Shown: positions 14,413 through 21,355, numbered from the stretch's first letter. The stretch: DNA of 22,123 nucleotides from Dehalococcoidia bacterium (GCA_030753265.1 JASMCQ010000001.1:1-22123); one strand, 5' to 3'. A program made the numbers and translations. Notes: generated by a model from the sequence alone, not told the origin.

Positions 14413-15003
14413 ATGAATGAGCCCGAGGTCACGATCATCCAACCCGGCTACTCCGAGCGGGTTGGCCCCTCTCAGCACCGCGCCGACGGCACCATCACGC
14501 TTATCAAGGGTCCGACCAACATCATCGTGGATACCGGGGGACCGTGGGACAAACAGGCAATACTCGAAGCCCTGCGGCGGGAGAGCCTTCATGCCGCCGA
14601 CATACAGTTAGTAGTCTGCACCCACGGGCACTCGGACCACACCGGCAACAACAACCTCTTCCCGAATGCAACGCTGATTCTGTCGTACGACGTGTGCAAG
14701 GACGGCCTGTACACGTTCCACGATTTCGCCCACGGCGACACCTACCCGGTGGATGAGCATACCGAGATCATCCCAACGCCCGGCCACACGACCCAGGATG
14801 TGAGCGTGATCGTCAGGACGAAGCAGGGGGTAATCGCCATCGTCGGGGACCTGTTCGAGTGTGCCGAAGACCTTCAGGATGAGAGCTTGTGGCGCTCGTT
14901 TAGTGAGATGCCCGAGACGCAAAGAGCCAACCGCGCCAGGGTCGCCGGTCTCGCCGACTTCATTGTGCCCGGGCATGGGGAGATGTTCCGGGTTCGAAGT
15001 TAG
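14413..15003 (+). CDS. metallo-beta-lactamase-fold hydrolase, MBLAC1-like
   Basis: A 196-residue MBL-fold metallohydrolase. The zinc site is complete: CTHGHSDHTG gives H71, H73, D75 and H76; TPGHT gives H125; GDLFE gives D146; and VPGHGEMF gives H188. The start VTIIQPGYSERV, the DGTITLIKGPTNIIVDTGGP segment (25-44) and NLFPNATLILSYDVCKDG resemble the MBLAC1 group more than glyoxalase II or lactonases. It probably binds two metal ions and hydrolyses an ester, thioester or phosphoester; the substrate is unknown. The ATG at 14413 places the conserved start at residue 6, although the ribosome-binding site is weak. It may belong with the two genes upstream, but the 252-base gap makes a single transcript uncertain. 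Confidence 0.9.
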   Translation: MNEPEVTIIQPGYSERVGPSQHRADGTITLIKGPTNIIVDTGGPWDKQAILEALRRESLHAADIQLVVCTHGHSDHTGNNNLFPNATLILSYDVCKDGLYTFHDFAHGDTYPVDEHTEIIPTPGHTTQDVSVIVRTKQGVIAIVGDLFECAEDLQDESLWRSFSEMPETQRANRARVAGLADFIVPGHGEMFRVRS

Positions 15004-15060
15004 TCTACCTTCGTGGGGGCCGCCGGCGCGCCCGCTAACCGCGGCTTGGCTTGCTCAGGA

Positions 15061-15292
15061 CCAGGCCAGCACCAGCGTACCATCGTAGACCAAGACGAAG
15101 CCATCCGCGTCGATCCTCAGTTTCCGCGGGTGTATTTCAACCGGGCCGACACCCGCATCCACCTGGGAGATCACGAACGGGCCATACAGGACTACGACGA
15201 GACTGTCCGGCTCAATCCACAGTCCGACGCTTACACCGCCACGGGTCCTCCAATACAATCTGGGCCGGTCCCGGATTCAAGGCTCCGGCGCA
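15061..15292 (+). pseudogene. broken tetratricopeptide-repeat (TPR) gene fragment
   Basis: One frame encodes the end of one TPR unit (DEAIRVDPQFPRVYFNRAD) and then most of another (HLGDHERAIQDYDETVRLNP), consistent with the 34-residue TPR spacing. After DAY at about 15234 the TPR pattern stops in this frame and resumes in the next one as RVLQYNLGRSRIQG, indicating a frameshift. There is no plausible start with a ribosome-binding site, and the preceding codons overlap the end of the MBL gene region. I read it as the relic of a TPR protein of the long-array type common in these bacteria. Confidence 0.6.
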
Positions 15293-15328
15293 AAGAGTCG
15301 GCGAAACCGGGGTTTGAAGGAGAAAGTA

Positions 15329-15445
15329 GTGCACATCGGGTTTGCGGAGGAGAACCTGGCCGCCAATATTCAGGCTTTTCGCAATCGGTCCAGGGTCAGT
15401 CCGGCCTTCTCAGAGCACCGGGGACGGATCGTAGGATCAGAATGA
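15329..15445 (+). CDS. 38-residue ORF overlapping the lipoprotein start
   Basis: A GTG at 15329 has a strong AAGGAG site (15317-15322) six bases upstream. The frame encodes VHIGFAEENLAANIQAFRNR and 18 more residues, and its stop overlaps the start of the lipoprotein gene as ATGA (15442-15445), a classical translational-coupling arrangement. The same frame continues upstream without a stop into the shifted TPR remnant, so it may instead be the last piece of that decayed gene. No signal peptide or known family. Expression would favour a leader or coupling function (inference). Confidence 0.4.
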   Translation: MHIGFAEENLAANIQAFRNRSRVSPAFSEHRGRIVGSE

Positions 15446-16749
15446 GAAGCAGTTTTCTGTTTGCCGCGCTGGTGGCCGCCATGGCAGCAGCCTTGGCAGC
15501 CTGCGGCGTCTCGGCGACCCAGACCGCCATCCTGCCCACGTTGCCGCCGATCCAGTTGCAGGCTGCCCCGGCGGTGACCCAGGCGCCGGTTTCCACTCTG
15601 GCGCCCATCTCGACCCCCACCCGGGAGCCGACCGCTACACCCAAACCAACCGCCACACCCGTGCCAACATCCACACCCAGACCAACGTCCACACCATCGC
15701 CCACGAGGGTGGTTACGCCCGTGGAAAACCCAACCCCCACGGTCAACCGCGAGGGGTCATGGGCTACCCCAAATCTTGAGGTATCGGTGGTCCCCGCCGC
15801 GCTGAAAGTAGGTGAAACTGCGACCGTCACTGCCCGGGTAACTGGGCCGGGAGGCCTTCCCAATTACTACCTGAACTTGGACCCAAAATTCTTCAAGATC
15901 AAGACCGGCGACTCGTCTACGGAGTGGACCGTCGAGGCGGTTGCGATTGGGGCCACGTCGATTTCTGTGAGCATGACCTATGAAACCCAGGTCTGCCTCG
16001 ACGGAAACTGTTTCTTCAATTTCACTGGTACCAGCTCTCCGTCCGTGACAGTCACCGTGTCAGCGGGGGAGAAGGTTACCGCTGGCGGCCCCGGCGAAAG
16101 GCCGAAAGATACTGCTGTCGTGGAGGAGTCGTGGCCCGCCCCGGTGCTCGAAATATCGGTGGTCCCCGCAACCTTGCGAATAGGAGAAACCGCGACCGTT
16201 ACGGTCAGGACGACCGGCCGCGGAGGCTTTGCCGAATACTACCTGGACTTGGACTCAACCTTTCTCAAAGCCAACTCTCCCAACCAGGTTCTCCACAATA
16301 CGTATGACGAAATTCCTCAATGGACCATCGAGGCGGTGAATATTGCGACCACATCTTTGTCGGTGAACCTGCACCACCGAACGAAAATATGCCTTGACGG
16401 GGATTGCTATTTCAATATCATCGATACCCGCTCGCCGTCCGTGGTAGTCAAGGTGGTGCCAGCTGAGTCCGCCACCTACACGCTGCAGACTTCTGTCGAT
16501 CCATTTTTCTCGGGCGGCACGATCACCCAGGATCCGTTGCCGGCATCCGACGAAACCTACCTGGCCGGAACCGTGGTGACATTGACTGCCTCCCCGTCCG
16601 GCCATAAGGCCTGCAACAGCACGCCATACTGGAGCTTCGTGGGTTGGACCGGAGCCCTTCAGGGTTCCACGCCGGCGGTTGAAATCTCCATGGATTCGAG
16701 CAAAACGGTGAGTGCGGTCTTCAGGGAATTCTTTCCGCCGAATTGTTAA
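15442..16749 (+). CDS. surface lipoprotein with duplicated domain and InlB-type C-terminal repeat
   Basis: A 435-residue predicted lipoprotein. Residues 1-21 form a type II signal peptide ending in the lipobox LAAC, with Cys21 to be lipidated. Residues about 48-105 are a Pro/Thr linker (STPTREPTATPKPTATPVPT and similar). Two homologous domains of about 100 residues follow (107-206 and 231-338), each starting SW-(A/P)-P-(N/V)-LE-(V/I)-SVVP and containing a VGETATVT-like strand, a YYL(N/D)LD segment and a Cys pair, CLDGNC (185-190) or CLDGDC (317-322). The C-terminal 345-430 resembles the divergent InlB B-repeat: YLAGTVVTLTASPSG, FVGWTGALQG and SMDSSKTVSAVF. It should sit on the outside of the cytoplasmic membrane or cell surface. 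The ATG at 15442 gives an ideal signal peptide; upstream codons in the same frame belong to the TPR remnant. Confidence 0.88.
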   Translation: MRSSFLFAALVAAMAAALAACGVSATQTAILPTLPPIQLQAAPAVTQAPVSTLAPISTPTREPTATPKPTATPVPTSTPRPTSTPSPTRVVTPVENPTPTVNREGSWATPNLEVSVVPAALKVGETATVTARVTGPGGLPNYYLNLDPKFFKIKTGDSSTEWTVEAVAIGATSISVSMTYETQVCLDGNCFFNFTGTSSPSVTVTVSAGEKVTAGGPGERPKDTAVVEESWPAPVLEISVVPATLRIGETATVTVRTTGRGGFAEYYLDLDSTFLKANSPNQVLHNTYDEIPQWTIEAVNIATTSLSVNLHHRTKICLDGDCYFNIIDTRSPSVVVKVVPAESATYTLQTSVDPFFSGGTITQDPLPASDETYLAGTVVTLTASPSGHKACNSTPYWSFVGWTGALQGSTPAVEISMDSSKTVSAVFREFFPPNC

Positions 16750-16809
16750 TCGCGATCTTCTCGCCATCTCCGCGCTCTCCGCGGCAATTCGACGGGTTAC
16801 CTGCATGAC

Positions 16810-16827
16810 GCGGGTTGGGTTGCCCGC
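16810..16827. terminator. small hairpin between convergent genes
   Basis: GCGGG (16810-16814) and CCCGC (16823-16827) can pair around an 8-base loop in the 87-base gap between the lipoprotein and FAD-enzyme stops. There is no T-run on either strand. This is a weak candidate. Confidence 0.2.
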
Positions 16828-16836
16828 TAACGGTAG

Positions 16837-18048
16837 CTAGAGGGTGGCCACGCACCGGGCCGGGTCGGATTCCTCCAGTACCTGGGGACGGTGCCCGGTG
16901 TGGATGTAGTCGGCCACCAGCTTGCCCGCCATGGGGCCACGGCCAAAGCCCGAGGAGGCCAAGCCCCCCACGATATAAAGGTTGTCGAGCTGGGGGACCT
17001 TACCGATTAAGGGCGTTCCATCCAGAGAAAAGGGCATCAGCCCGGCCCAGGTCTGCTCGATGGGAAGCCTTCGCAACATGGGGATCACTTCTCCGGCCTG
17101 CTCCCGGTTGACTTCGATTCCGGCGGCTTCCGGCACCCGCTTGAACCCGACCAGCTGCCTATCGCCACCGAAAATTACCTCGCCGCTCCTTGTTTGGCGT
17201 CCGTAAAGGTGTCTGGTCAGCCGGGTATCGGCCCCGTGGGTCAGGTCCGGGGGAGGCGCGCCGGCGTTCCCTTGGTCCCGCTGCTTGTGCTCGCCGTCCC
17301 AACAGAGGTCCGATTCGGTGGAGCTGATCGTATGGAACAGGCAGGGGGGTACGCTGGGCGTGGACCACATCTGACCCCGCACCGGGACTATCGGGATGTG
17401 GAGGCCGAGCATGGCGCCCAGGGGCCCGCACCAGGCGCCCGCCGCCAGGACCAGGACTCCGGCTTGAAACTCCCGGCCCGACGCGGTTACACTCCAGCTT
17501 CTCGCCCCCAGACTCCGGAGGGCGGTTACCTCATGGCTGGCGAGAATGCGGGCGCCGCTCCTTTCGGCCAGGGAAGCAAAAGCCCGGGTCGCTTTCACCG
17601 GGTCCGCCTGCCCGCGATCCGGTGAGTACATGAAGCCCAGCAACGCCGGATTCGACTCGGGCTCCACCGCCAGGGCTTCCCTGGGGCTGAGCAGTTCAAC
17701 CGTGCAACCCTGGGAACGGAGTCTCAGCACCTTGTCCCGGAGATACTCGTACTGCTCGTCGGTGTGAATGGCCTGCAGGCGCCCCGACTGCCGAAACTCG
17801 ATGGGGTAGCCCAGGTCTATCTGAATAGTCTTGAAAAGCTCGAAGCTTCCCATGGTCAGGAATGCTTGGAGGTCTGGGTAGTTGCCCCAACCGGCCCCGC
17901 CCAAGCCTCCGGCGTTGACCCCGGAAGCCTCGCAAGCGACCGCTCCCCGCTCCAGCAAGGTGACCTGGTGCCCCTGCTGGGCTAGGTAGTAGGCCGTGGA
18001 GGCGCCAGCGATACCGCCGCCTATGATCAGCACATCCGCTTCCGGCAT
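16837..18048 (-). CDS. FAD-dependent oxidoreductase, DAO family (sarcosine/glycine oxidase-like)
   Basis: A 403-residue flavoprotein of the D-amino-acid oxidase/sarcosine oxidase type, which oxidises secondary or primary amines and amino acids at the C-N bond. The N-terminal FAD-binding fold is VLIIGGGIAGASTAYYL (6-22) with G10, G12 and G15, and E33 at the end of the second strand (VTLLERG). EASGVNAGGLGGAGWG (40-55) is the usual flavin-contacting segment. Other landmarks are GRLQAIHTDEQYEYL, ADPVKATRAFASLAERSGA, LVLAAGAWCGPLG, VPVRGQMW and the C-terminal GGLASSGFGRGPMAG (about 361-375). An insertion of about 35 residues (DLCWDGEHKQ to LTRHLYGRQT) comes after the central strand. The ATG at 18048 has AGGAGG close upstream. 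Which amine it oxidises is unknown. Confidence 0.92.
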   Translation of the reverse strand: MPEADVLIIGGGIAGASTAYYLAQQGHQVTLLERGAVACEASGVNAGGLGGAGWGNYPDLQAFLTMGSFELFKTIQIDLGYPIEFRQSGRLQAIHTDEQYEYLRDKVLRLRSQGCTVELLSPREALAVEPESNPALLGFMYSPDRGQADPVKATRAFASLAERSGARILASHEVTALRSLGARSWSVTASGREFQAGVLVLAAGAWCGPLGAMLGLHIPIVPVRGQMWSTPSVPPCLFHTISSTESDLCWDGEHKQRDQGNAGAPPPDLTHGADTRLTRHLYGRQTRSGEVIFGGDRQLVGFKRVPEAAGIEVNREQAGEVIPMLRRLPIEQTWAGLMPFSLDGTPLIGKVPQLDNLYIVGGLASSGFGRGPMAGKLVADYIHTGHRPQVLEESDPARCVATL

Positions 18049-18072
18049 GGACCCTCCTGCTGGGTTTGAATA

Positions 18073-18102
18073 AATATAAGGCCGCAAGCCTGCGTTGCAC
18101 AA
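18073..18102 (-). promoter_or_regulatory. possible promoter for the FAD-enzyme gene
   Basis: Minus-strand TTGTGC (18102-18097) and TATATT (18078-18073) are 18 bases apart. The -10 is good and the surrounding bases are unusually AT-rich; the -35 is weak. The leader would be about 18 bases and includes the AGGAGG site. Confidence 0.45.
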
Positions 18103-18451
18103 CCCCATTTGAAGACAAAGAATGCCGGCGGTAGCGCCGGGAGCCTGAAGCATTGTACAGGTCTTCTGGGTGCTGGTTATGGCAAGGCGTCTGGTGCACC
18201 GCCGCCGGAAGCGATAGAATCTCTACCTACGTGGGGGGTGATGTGAGGCACCCAGCGGCCAGAGAGAGGATGAATCACCGGCTCTTTCAGACTCCCACCT
18301 GCTCGGGTGGGTGGGAAAAACCAGCGTTGGTTGGTAGACTGGGTAGTAATCGGATCCCGCTTGCCGCCCCTTGGCATGACTCGAAAGCCGTCCGCCGGCC
18401 GGCCTCTCCCGGAGACCGGCTCACGCACCATCCTGTCGTAAGGTGACCGCC
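18103..18451. other. divergent intergenic region between the FAD-enzyme and SIS genes
   Basis: No gene is convincing here. A plus-strand frame gives a protein-like run GGWEKPALVGRLGSNRIPLA near 18306-18365, but without a start signal. CCCACC (18294-18299) and GGTGGG (18306-18311) can form a 6-bp hairpin with a 6-base loop. TAGAAT near 18216 could be a -10 box, without a clear -35. AAGGTG before 18452 is the ribosome-binding site of the SIS gene. Confidence 0.35.
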
Positions 18452-19555
18452 ATGACCCAGGAGCCAGGGCCCCGCCGAAAGCACCCGTACTTCATGTATG
18501 ACGCCATCCAGCGTCAGCCCGAGGCCATGGAAGAGATGTTGCGCATGCATGGCACTCGCGCCCAGGAGGTGGCGGCTGTGATCGCCGGGAAACGGCGCCT
18601 GTACCTGGTGGGCATCGGGACCTCCTGGAACGCGGCCCTGGTGGCCCAGCATTGGCTTCGCCGGTTCGTCGGGCGGTCGGTGGAAGTCGTGGCCTGGCAC
18701 TCGTTCGAGTTCTGCTCTTATCCGCCGCCCTTGAACGACGAAGACGCCGTCATCGTCATCAGCCACCGGGGAGCGAAGACCTACTCCTTCCAGGCGTTGG
18801 AAATGGCCAAGGCCGGCGCCGCCTACACCGTCTCCATCACCTCTACCGACGCCGGGCCGCACATCCGGGTGGCCGACGCGGTGTTGCATACCGTGGAGCA
18901 GGAGCGCTCGGCCGACACCATAAGCTATACAGCGGCGTTGACGGTCCTGGCGCTGCTGGCCACTGCCCTGGGAAGCTGGAAGGATGGCGGTGAGGAGTTG
19001 CCGCTTCTCCGGGCCCAGCTCGAGGAATTGCCCCAGAAGATGACCCAGGTGCTGACCCGCCAGCGCGCCATGCAGCAGGCCGCACGGCGGTTCAGGAGCC
19101 GGAGCCGTTTTGTCTCCGTCGGCTGGGGGCCCAACACGGCCACCGCCTACGAGTCGGCGCTGAAGATGCAAGAGACCAGCGCCACCGACAGCGAGGGGAT
19201 TCAGGTGGAGCAACTGCTGCACGGCCCGTTCTGCTCCGTTGACCAGAATTGCCTGGTTACCCTGATCGCGCCTCCGGGTCCCGGCTACGGGCGGGCCTTG
19301 AACATCGCCCGGGCCTCCCTGGAGGTGGGCGCACCCGTTTGGGCCTTGGTGCAGGACGGTGACGTGCTCCTATCCGATCTGGCCACCGAGTCCTGTAACC
19401 TGCCGTCAGTCCCCGAGTTCTGGAGCCCTCTGCTCTACGTGCTGCCCTTGCAGCTCTTCGCCTACAACCTGGCGCTGGTGAAGGGCACCCATCCCGACCT
19501 GTTCCAAGAGGACAACGCCAGGCAGGCCGCCGCTCGCCGGCACTACGAGCTGTAG
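18452..19555 (+). CDS. double-SIS-domain protein, GlmS isomerase-domain-like
   Basis: A 367-residue protein with two sugar-isomerase (SIS) domains and no glutaminase domain, as in GlmD/AgaS/FrlB-type deaminases, isomerases or deglycases that act on amino-sugar phosphates or fructosyl-amine phosphates. The first SIS domain (about 35-190) has LYLVGIGTSWNAALVAQHWL and IVISHRGAKTYSFQALEMAK, where a Ser/Thr-rich phosphate loop is expected. The second (about 215-340) has FVSVGWGPNTATAYESALKM, then ETSATDSEGIQVEQLLHGPF, matching the GlmS region ELALKLKE to LKHGPL. The C-terminal end (KGTHPDLFQEDN then ARQAAARRHYEL) lacks the lysine that GlmS uses for ring opening. The ATG at 18452 is preferred to the GTG at 18443 because AAGGTG is six bases before it. 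Confidence 0.9.
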   Translation: MTQEPGPRRKHPYFMYDAIQRQPEAMEEMLRMHGTRAQEVAAVIAGKRRLYLVGIGTSWNAALVAQHWLRRFVGRSVEVVAWHSFEFCSYPPPLNDEDAVIVISHRGAKTYSFQALEMAKAGAAYTVSITSTDAGPHIRVADAVLHTVEQERSADTISYTAALTVLALLATALGSWKDGGEELPLLRAQLEELPQKMTQVLTRQRAMQQAARRFRSRSRFVSVGWGPNTATAYESALKMQETSATDSEGIQVEQLLHGPFCSVDQNCLVTLIAPPGPGYGRALNIARASLEVGAPVWALVQDGDVLLSDLATESCNLPSVPEFWSPLLYVLPLQLFAYNLALVKGTHPDLFQEDNARQAAARRHYEL

Positions 19556-19681
19556 GCCGAAACCCGGCCAACCAGCATTCAGCGGTGACCGGTCAGCCGG
19601 AATGGGCTCACCCGGATCCATGGCATTGAGATGATACCCGACGGTCGGCAGCTATCAGTTGCCGCAAAAGGAGTACCGAGA

Positions 19682-20059
19682 ATGGCGTCGACAGAAGAAG
19701 CCCAGACATTCCTCGACAAAACGGGACCGGGCCGGGGTTACATGCTGGAGATGCACCGGATCATGGCGGCAGCCGACCTGGAGTGGGCCCAGAAATTCAA
19801 TGCGTTCATCGAGACCACGTACACCGGCCAGCGGCTTCTGGACCGCAAGACCAAGGAACTGCTTCAGATCGTGGTGGAGGTAGCCTTGCGGGCCGACGTG
19901 GAGCATATCCAGGCCCACATGAAAGTGGCGCTGCGGGAGGGAGCCACGCCCCGGGAAATCCTCGAAGCCATGGAGACGGTTGTCGCCCCCATGGGCGCCC
20001 TGGCCTTCCGCCGGGGTCTCCAGGCCTGGGCTGCGGAGACGGGCCTTCACGGGGAATAA
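19682..20059 (+). CDS. carboxymuconolactone decarboxylase (CMD/AhpD-like) family protein
   Basis: A 125-residue, all-helical CMD-family protein. The core LDRKTKELLQIVVEVALRAD (about 52-71), VEHIQAHMKVALREGATPRE (72-91) and ILEAMETVVAPMGALAFRRG (92-111) follow the family pattern, including the conserved Glu-then-His spacing and the GAT-EI motif. The redox CxxC of AhpD-type members is absent: there is no Cys in the protein, so peroxidase activity is unlikely and a decarboxylase-like or isomerase-like role is more probable. The ATG at 19682 has AAAGGAG eight bases upstream; an upstream ATG at 19631 lacks one. It follows the SIS gene on the same strand after 126 bases, which include a small GGCCG/CGGCC hairpin right at the SIS stop. 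Confidence 0.88.
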   Translation: MASTEEAQTFLDKTGPGRGYMLEMHRIMAAADLEWAQKFNAFIETTYTGQRLLDRKTKELLQIVVEVALRADVEHIQAHMKVALREGATPREILEAMETVVAPMGALAFRRGLQAWAAETGLHGE

Positions 20060-20077
20060 CCGGAATAACGGCGGGTA

Positions 20078-20099
20078 GGGGCGCAATATATTGCGCCCC
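20078..20099. repeat. perfect palindrome, unit 1
   Basis: A 22-base perfect palindrome with half-site GGGGCGCAATA and AATATATT centre, beginning 19 bases after the CMD stop. The core GCGCAATATATTGCGC is shared with unit 2. It could act as a bidirectional terminator stem for the convergent genes or be a REP/MITE-like mobile palindrome. Confidence 0.8.
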
Positions 20100-20119
20100 C
20101 ACGAGTTTGATCCGGAGCG

Positions 20120-20213
20120 ACCGATGCGTTGGGTGCCCACGGGTCCGTGGCAGGTGCGCGATGAATTGGTCTCCACCGGTGGGGAGCACGCGATTGATTG
20201 GTCCTCACCGGTG
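20120..20213. repeat. 25-base direct repeats, period 32, plus a diverged third unit
   Basis: The blocks CGCGAT, ATTGGTC and CACCGGTG, each separated by two variable bases, occur at 20157-20181 and again at 20189-20213, exactly 32 bases apart. A weaker copy (CGAT, GTTGGGT, CCACGGGT) starts near 20122, 37 bases before the corresponding point. The array sits between palindrome units 1 and 2. Confidence 0.65.
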
Positions 20214-20216
20214 CGG

Positions 20217-20244
20217 GTAAGGGCGCAATATATTGCGCCCTTAC
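20217..20244. repeat. perfect palindrome, unit 2
   Basis: A 28-base perfect palindrome with half-site GTAAGGGCGCAATA, four bases after the direct-repeat array. It has compensatory differences from unit 1 on both arms (AAGG/CCTT in place of the GGG/CCC end), which suggests selection or a copying mechanism that preserves symmetry. Confidence 0.85.
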
Positions 20245-20255
20245 GGGTCCAGGCA

Positions 20256-20282
20256 GGGTCGCCCGATACATTGCGCCCTTAC
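20256..20282. repeat. degenerate palindrome, unit 3
   Basis: The right arm ATTGCGCCCTTAC is identical to that of unit 2, but the left arm (GGGTCGCCCGATAC) has mutated, so symmetry is lost. It ends two bases before the stop codon of the FAH gene. Confidence 0.6.
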
Positions 20283-20284
20283 AT

Positions 20285-21067
20285 TTATCGCTCCCGGACC
20301 ACCGGGTTCCGCAGGACCCCGATTTCGCTGATCTCAACCTCGACGATGTCGCCGTCCTTCATGTTCTCGCCGGCCCCCTCGGTGCCCATCCAGAGGACGT
20401 CGCCGGGGTGCAGGGTGAGGTACCGGCTCATCGCACTGATGTAGGCTCGCACCCCGAAAATAGCGGTGCCCGCGACATACTCGATCGCCACCCGCCCGCT
20501 GAGAGTGACCTTGACGCGGAGGGCATCGGGGTTCAGGCCCGTGACGATCCAGGGGCCCATGGGCTTGAAGGTGTCGGTATTCTTGGCCCGCCACAGGGTC
20601 CGGTCGCCTCGCTGCCAGGTGCGCTCGCTGACGTCGTTGCCGATGGTGTAGCCGAGCACGTAGTCCAGGGCCTCTTCTTCGGTGACGTTCTTGCACGTCT
20701 TGCCGATGACCGCCACCAACTCGCCTTCGTACTGCACCTTCTCCGTCGCGTCCTTGGGTATGATGATGGGCTCATCCTGGGCGATCAGCGCATTGGCCGC
20801 CCGGTAGCCTACGTCAGCTTGCTTGGGCAGGTTGGGTTGGGTGCCCACCTGCTGGGCCGCCCAGGTGACGTGCTCCGGGTAGTTGATCCCGGCGGCGTAG
20901 AACGTGGGAGGAATCACCGGGACCTCCAGCTTAACCGAGCTGAGGGGCTGGGAGTTGGAGGTCCGGGTGTAGCTATCAAAAGGGCTTCCTTCGACCTCGA
21001 TGACGGTATCGCCCTCGATGATGCCGTAGACCACCTTTTCCCCAGTCTTGAACCTGCACCATTTCAT
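20285..21067 (-). CDS. fumarylacetoacetate hydrolase (FAH) family protein
   Basis: A 260-residue member of the FAH superfamily, metal-dependent enzymes that cleave C-C bonds in 1,3-diketo acids or decarboxylate or hydrate related 2-oxo acids. The N-terminal small domain covers about 1-50. The catalytic domain opens with PPTFYAAGINYPEHV (53-67). Metal ligands appear in QYEGELVAVIGK (E114, E116) and YTIGNDVSERTWQ (D145), followed by AKNTDTFKPMGPW and, near the C-terminus, LHPGDVLWMGTEGAG. The active-site lid His-Glu pair is uncertain; NYPEH (H66) is in the right region. The start at 21067 has AGGAGG seven bases upstream. It converges on the CMD gene across the palindrome cluster. Substrate unknown. 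Confidence 0.93.
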   Translation of the reverse strand: MKWCRFKTGEKVVYGIIEGDTVIEVEGSPFDSYTRTSNSQPLSSVKLEVPVIPPTFYAAGINYPEHVTWAAQQVGTQPNLPKQADVGYRAANALIAQDEPIIIPKDATEKVQYEGELVAVIGKTCKNVTEEEALDYVLGYTIGNDVSERTWQRGDRTLWRAKNTDTFKPMGPWIVTGLNPDALRVKVTLSGRVAIEYVAGTAIFGVRAYISAMSRYLTLHPGDVLWMGTEGAGENMKDGDIVEVEISEIGVLRNPVVRER

Positions 21068-21114
21068 GGCCCATCCTCCTGAAACGACCTTTTCGGTCCC
21101 CGAGTCTGGCCTAG

Positions 21115-21143
21115 ATTGTCACATCAAGCCTCCCAGGGGTCAA
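21115..21143 (-). promoter_or_regulatory. possible promoter for the FAH gene
   Basis: Minus-strand TTGACC (21143-21138) and GACAAT (21120-21115) are 17 bases apart. The -35 is good and the -10 only fair. The predicted leader is about 40 bases. Confidence 0.4.
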
Positions 21144-21249
21144 GCGGCCCGGCCACGGATAGCAGGACCGGTGGAGCATGCCCCGGCCAAGGCAGGTGAA
21201 TACTGGCTAAGGTCGATGATGTTTACTGTGGGAAGGAAGTAATGGACGT

Positions 21250-21272
21250 GCTCTCCGGTTATCACGGAGAGC
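21250..21272. promoter_or_regulatory. hairpin in the region upstream of the SDR gene
   Basis: GCTCTCCG (21250-21257) and CGGAGAGC (21265-21272) form a perfect 8-bp stem with a 7-base loop, about 85 bases before the SDR start. It could be an operator or leader structure. Apart from TATGCT at about 21308-21313, a possible -10 box, nothing else stands out in the 288-base gap. Confidence 0.35.
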
Positions 21273-21355
21273 CCAGATAGCGGCCCTGGTTTGCCCGAAC
21301 GCTTGGCGTATGCTAGGCTCCCCTGGCTGCTTCGATTACAGCTGGGGGAGACACG

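Noticed and set aside
15329..15445. Fragment of ribosomal protein L1 gene (rplA)
   Set aside because: Similarity is limited to a few positions of the pattern F-EE-L--N--A, and no other ribosomal sequence is present; too weak to annotate.
15013..16749. Single 578-codon TPR-lipoprotein fusion
   Set aside because: The frame is continuous, but a lipoprotein signal peptide in the middle of a protein makes no sense; the TPR part is degraded and lacks a start, and the lipoprotein has its own ATG and signal sequence.
18154..18451. T-box, riboswitch or other structured leader before the SIS gene
   Set aside because: No conserved T-box, glmS-ribozyme or common riboswitch core could be recognised; only a 6-bp hairpin is visible.
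18287..19222. 311-codon minus-strand frame opposite the SIS gene
   Set aside because: The SIS-domain motifs are clear on the plus strand; the opposite frame is an artefact of high GC third positions.
20157..20213. Mini CRISPR array
   Set aside because: The 25-base repeats are separated by only 7 bases and there are two clear units; no cas gene is nearby and no spacer-length sequences exist.
20198..21082. 294-codon plus-strand frame opposite the FAH gene
   Set aside because: It passes through the palindrome cluster and has no motif; the minus strand encodes a complete FAH protein with metal ligands.
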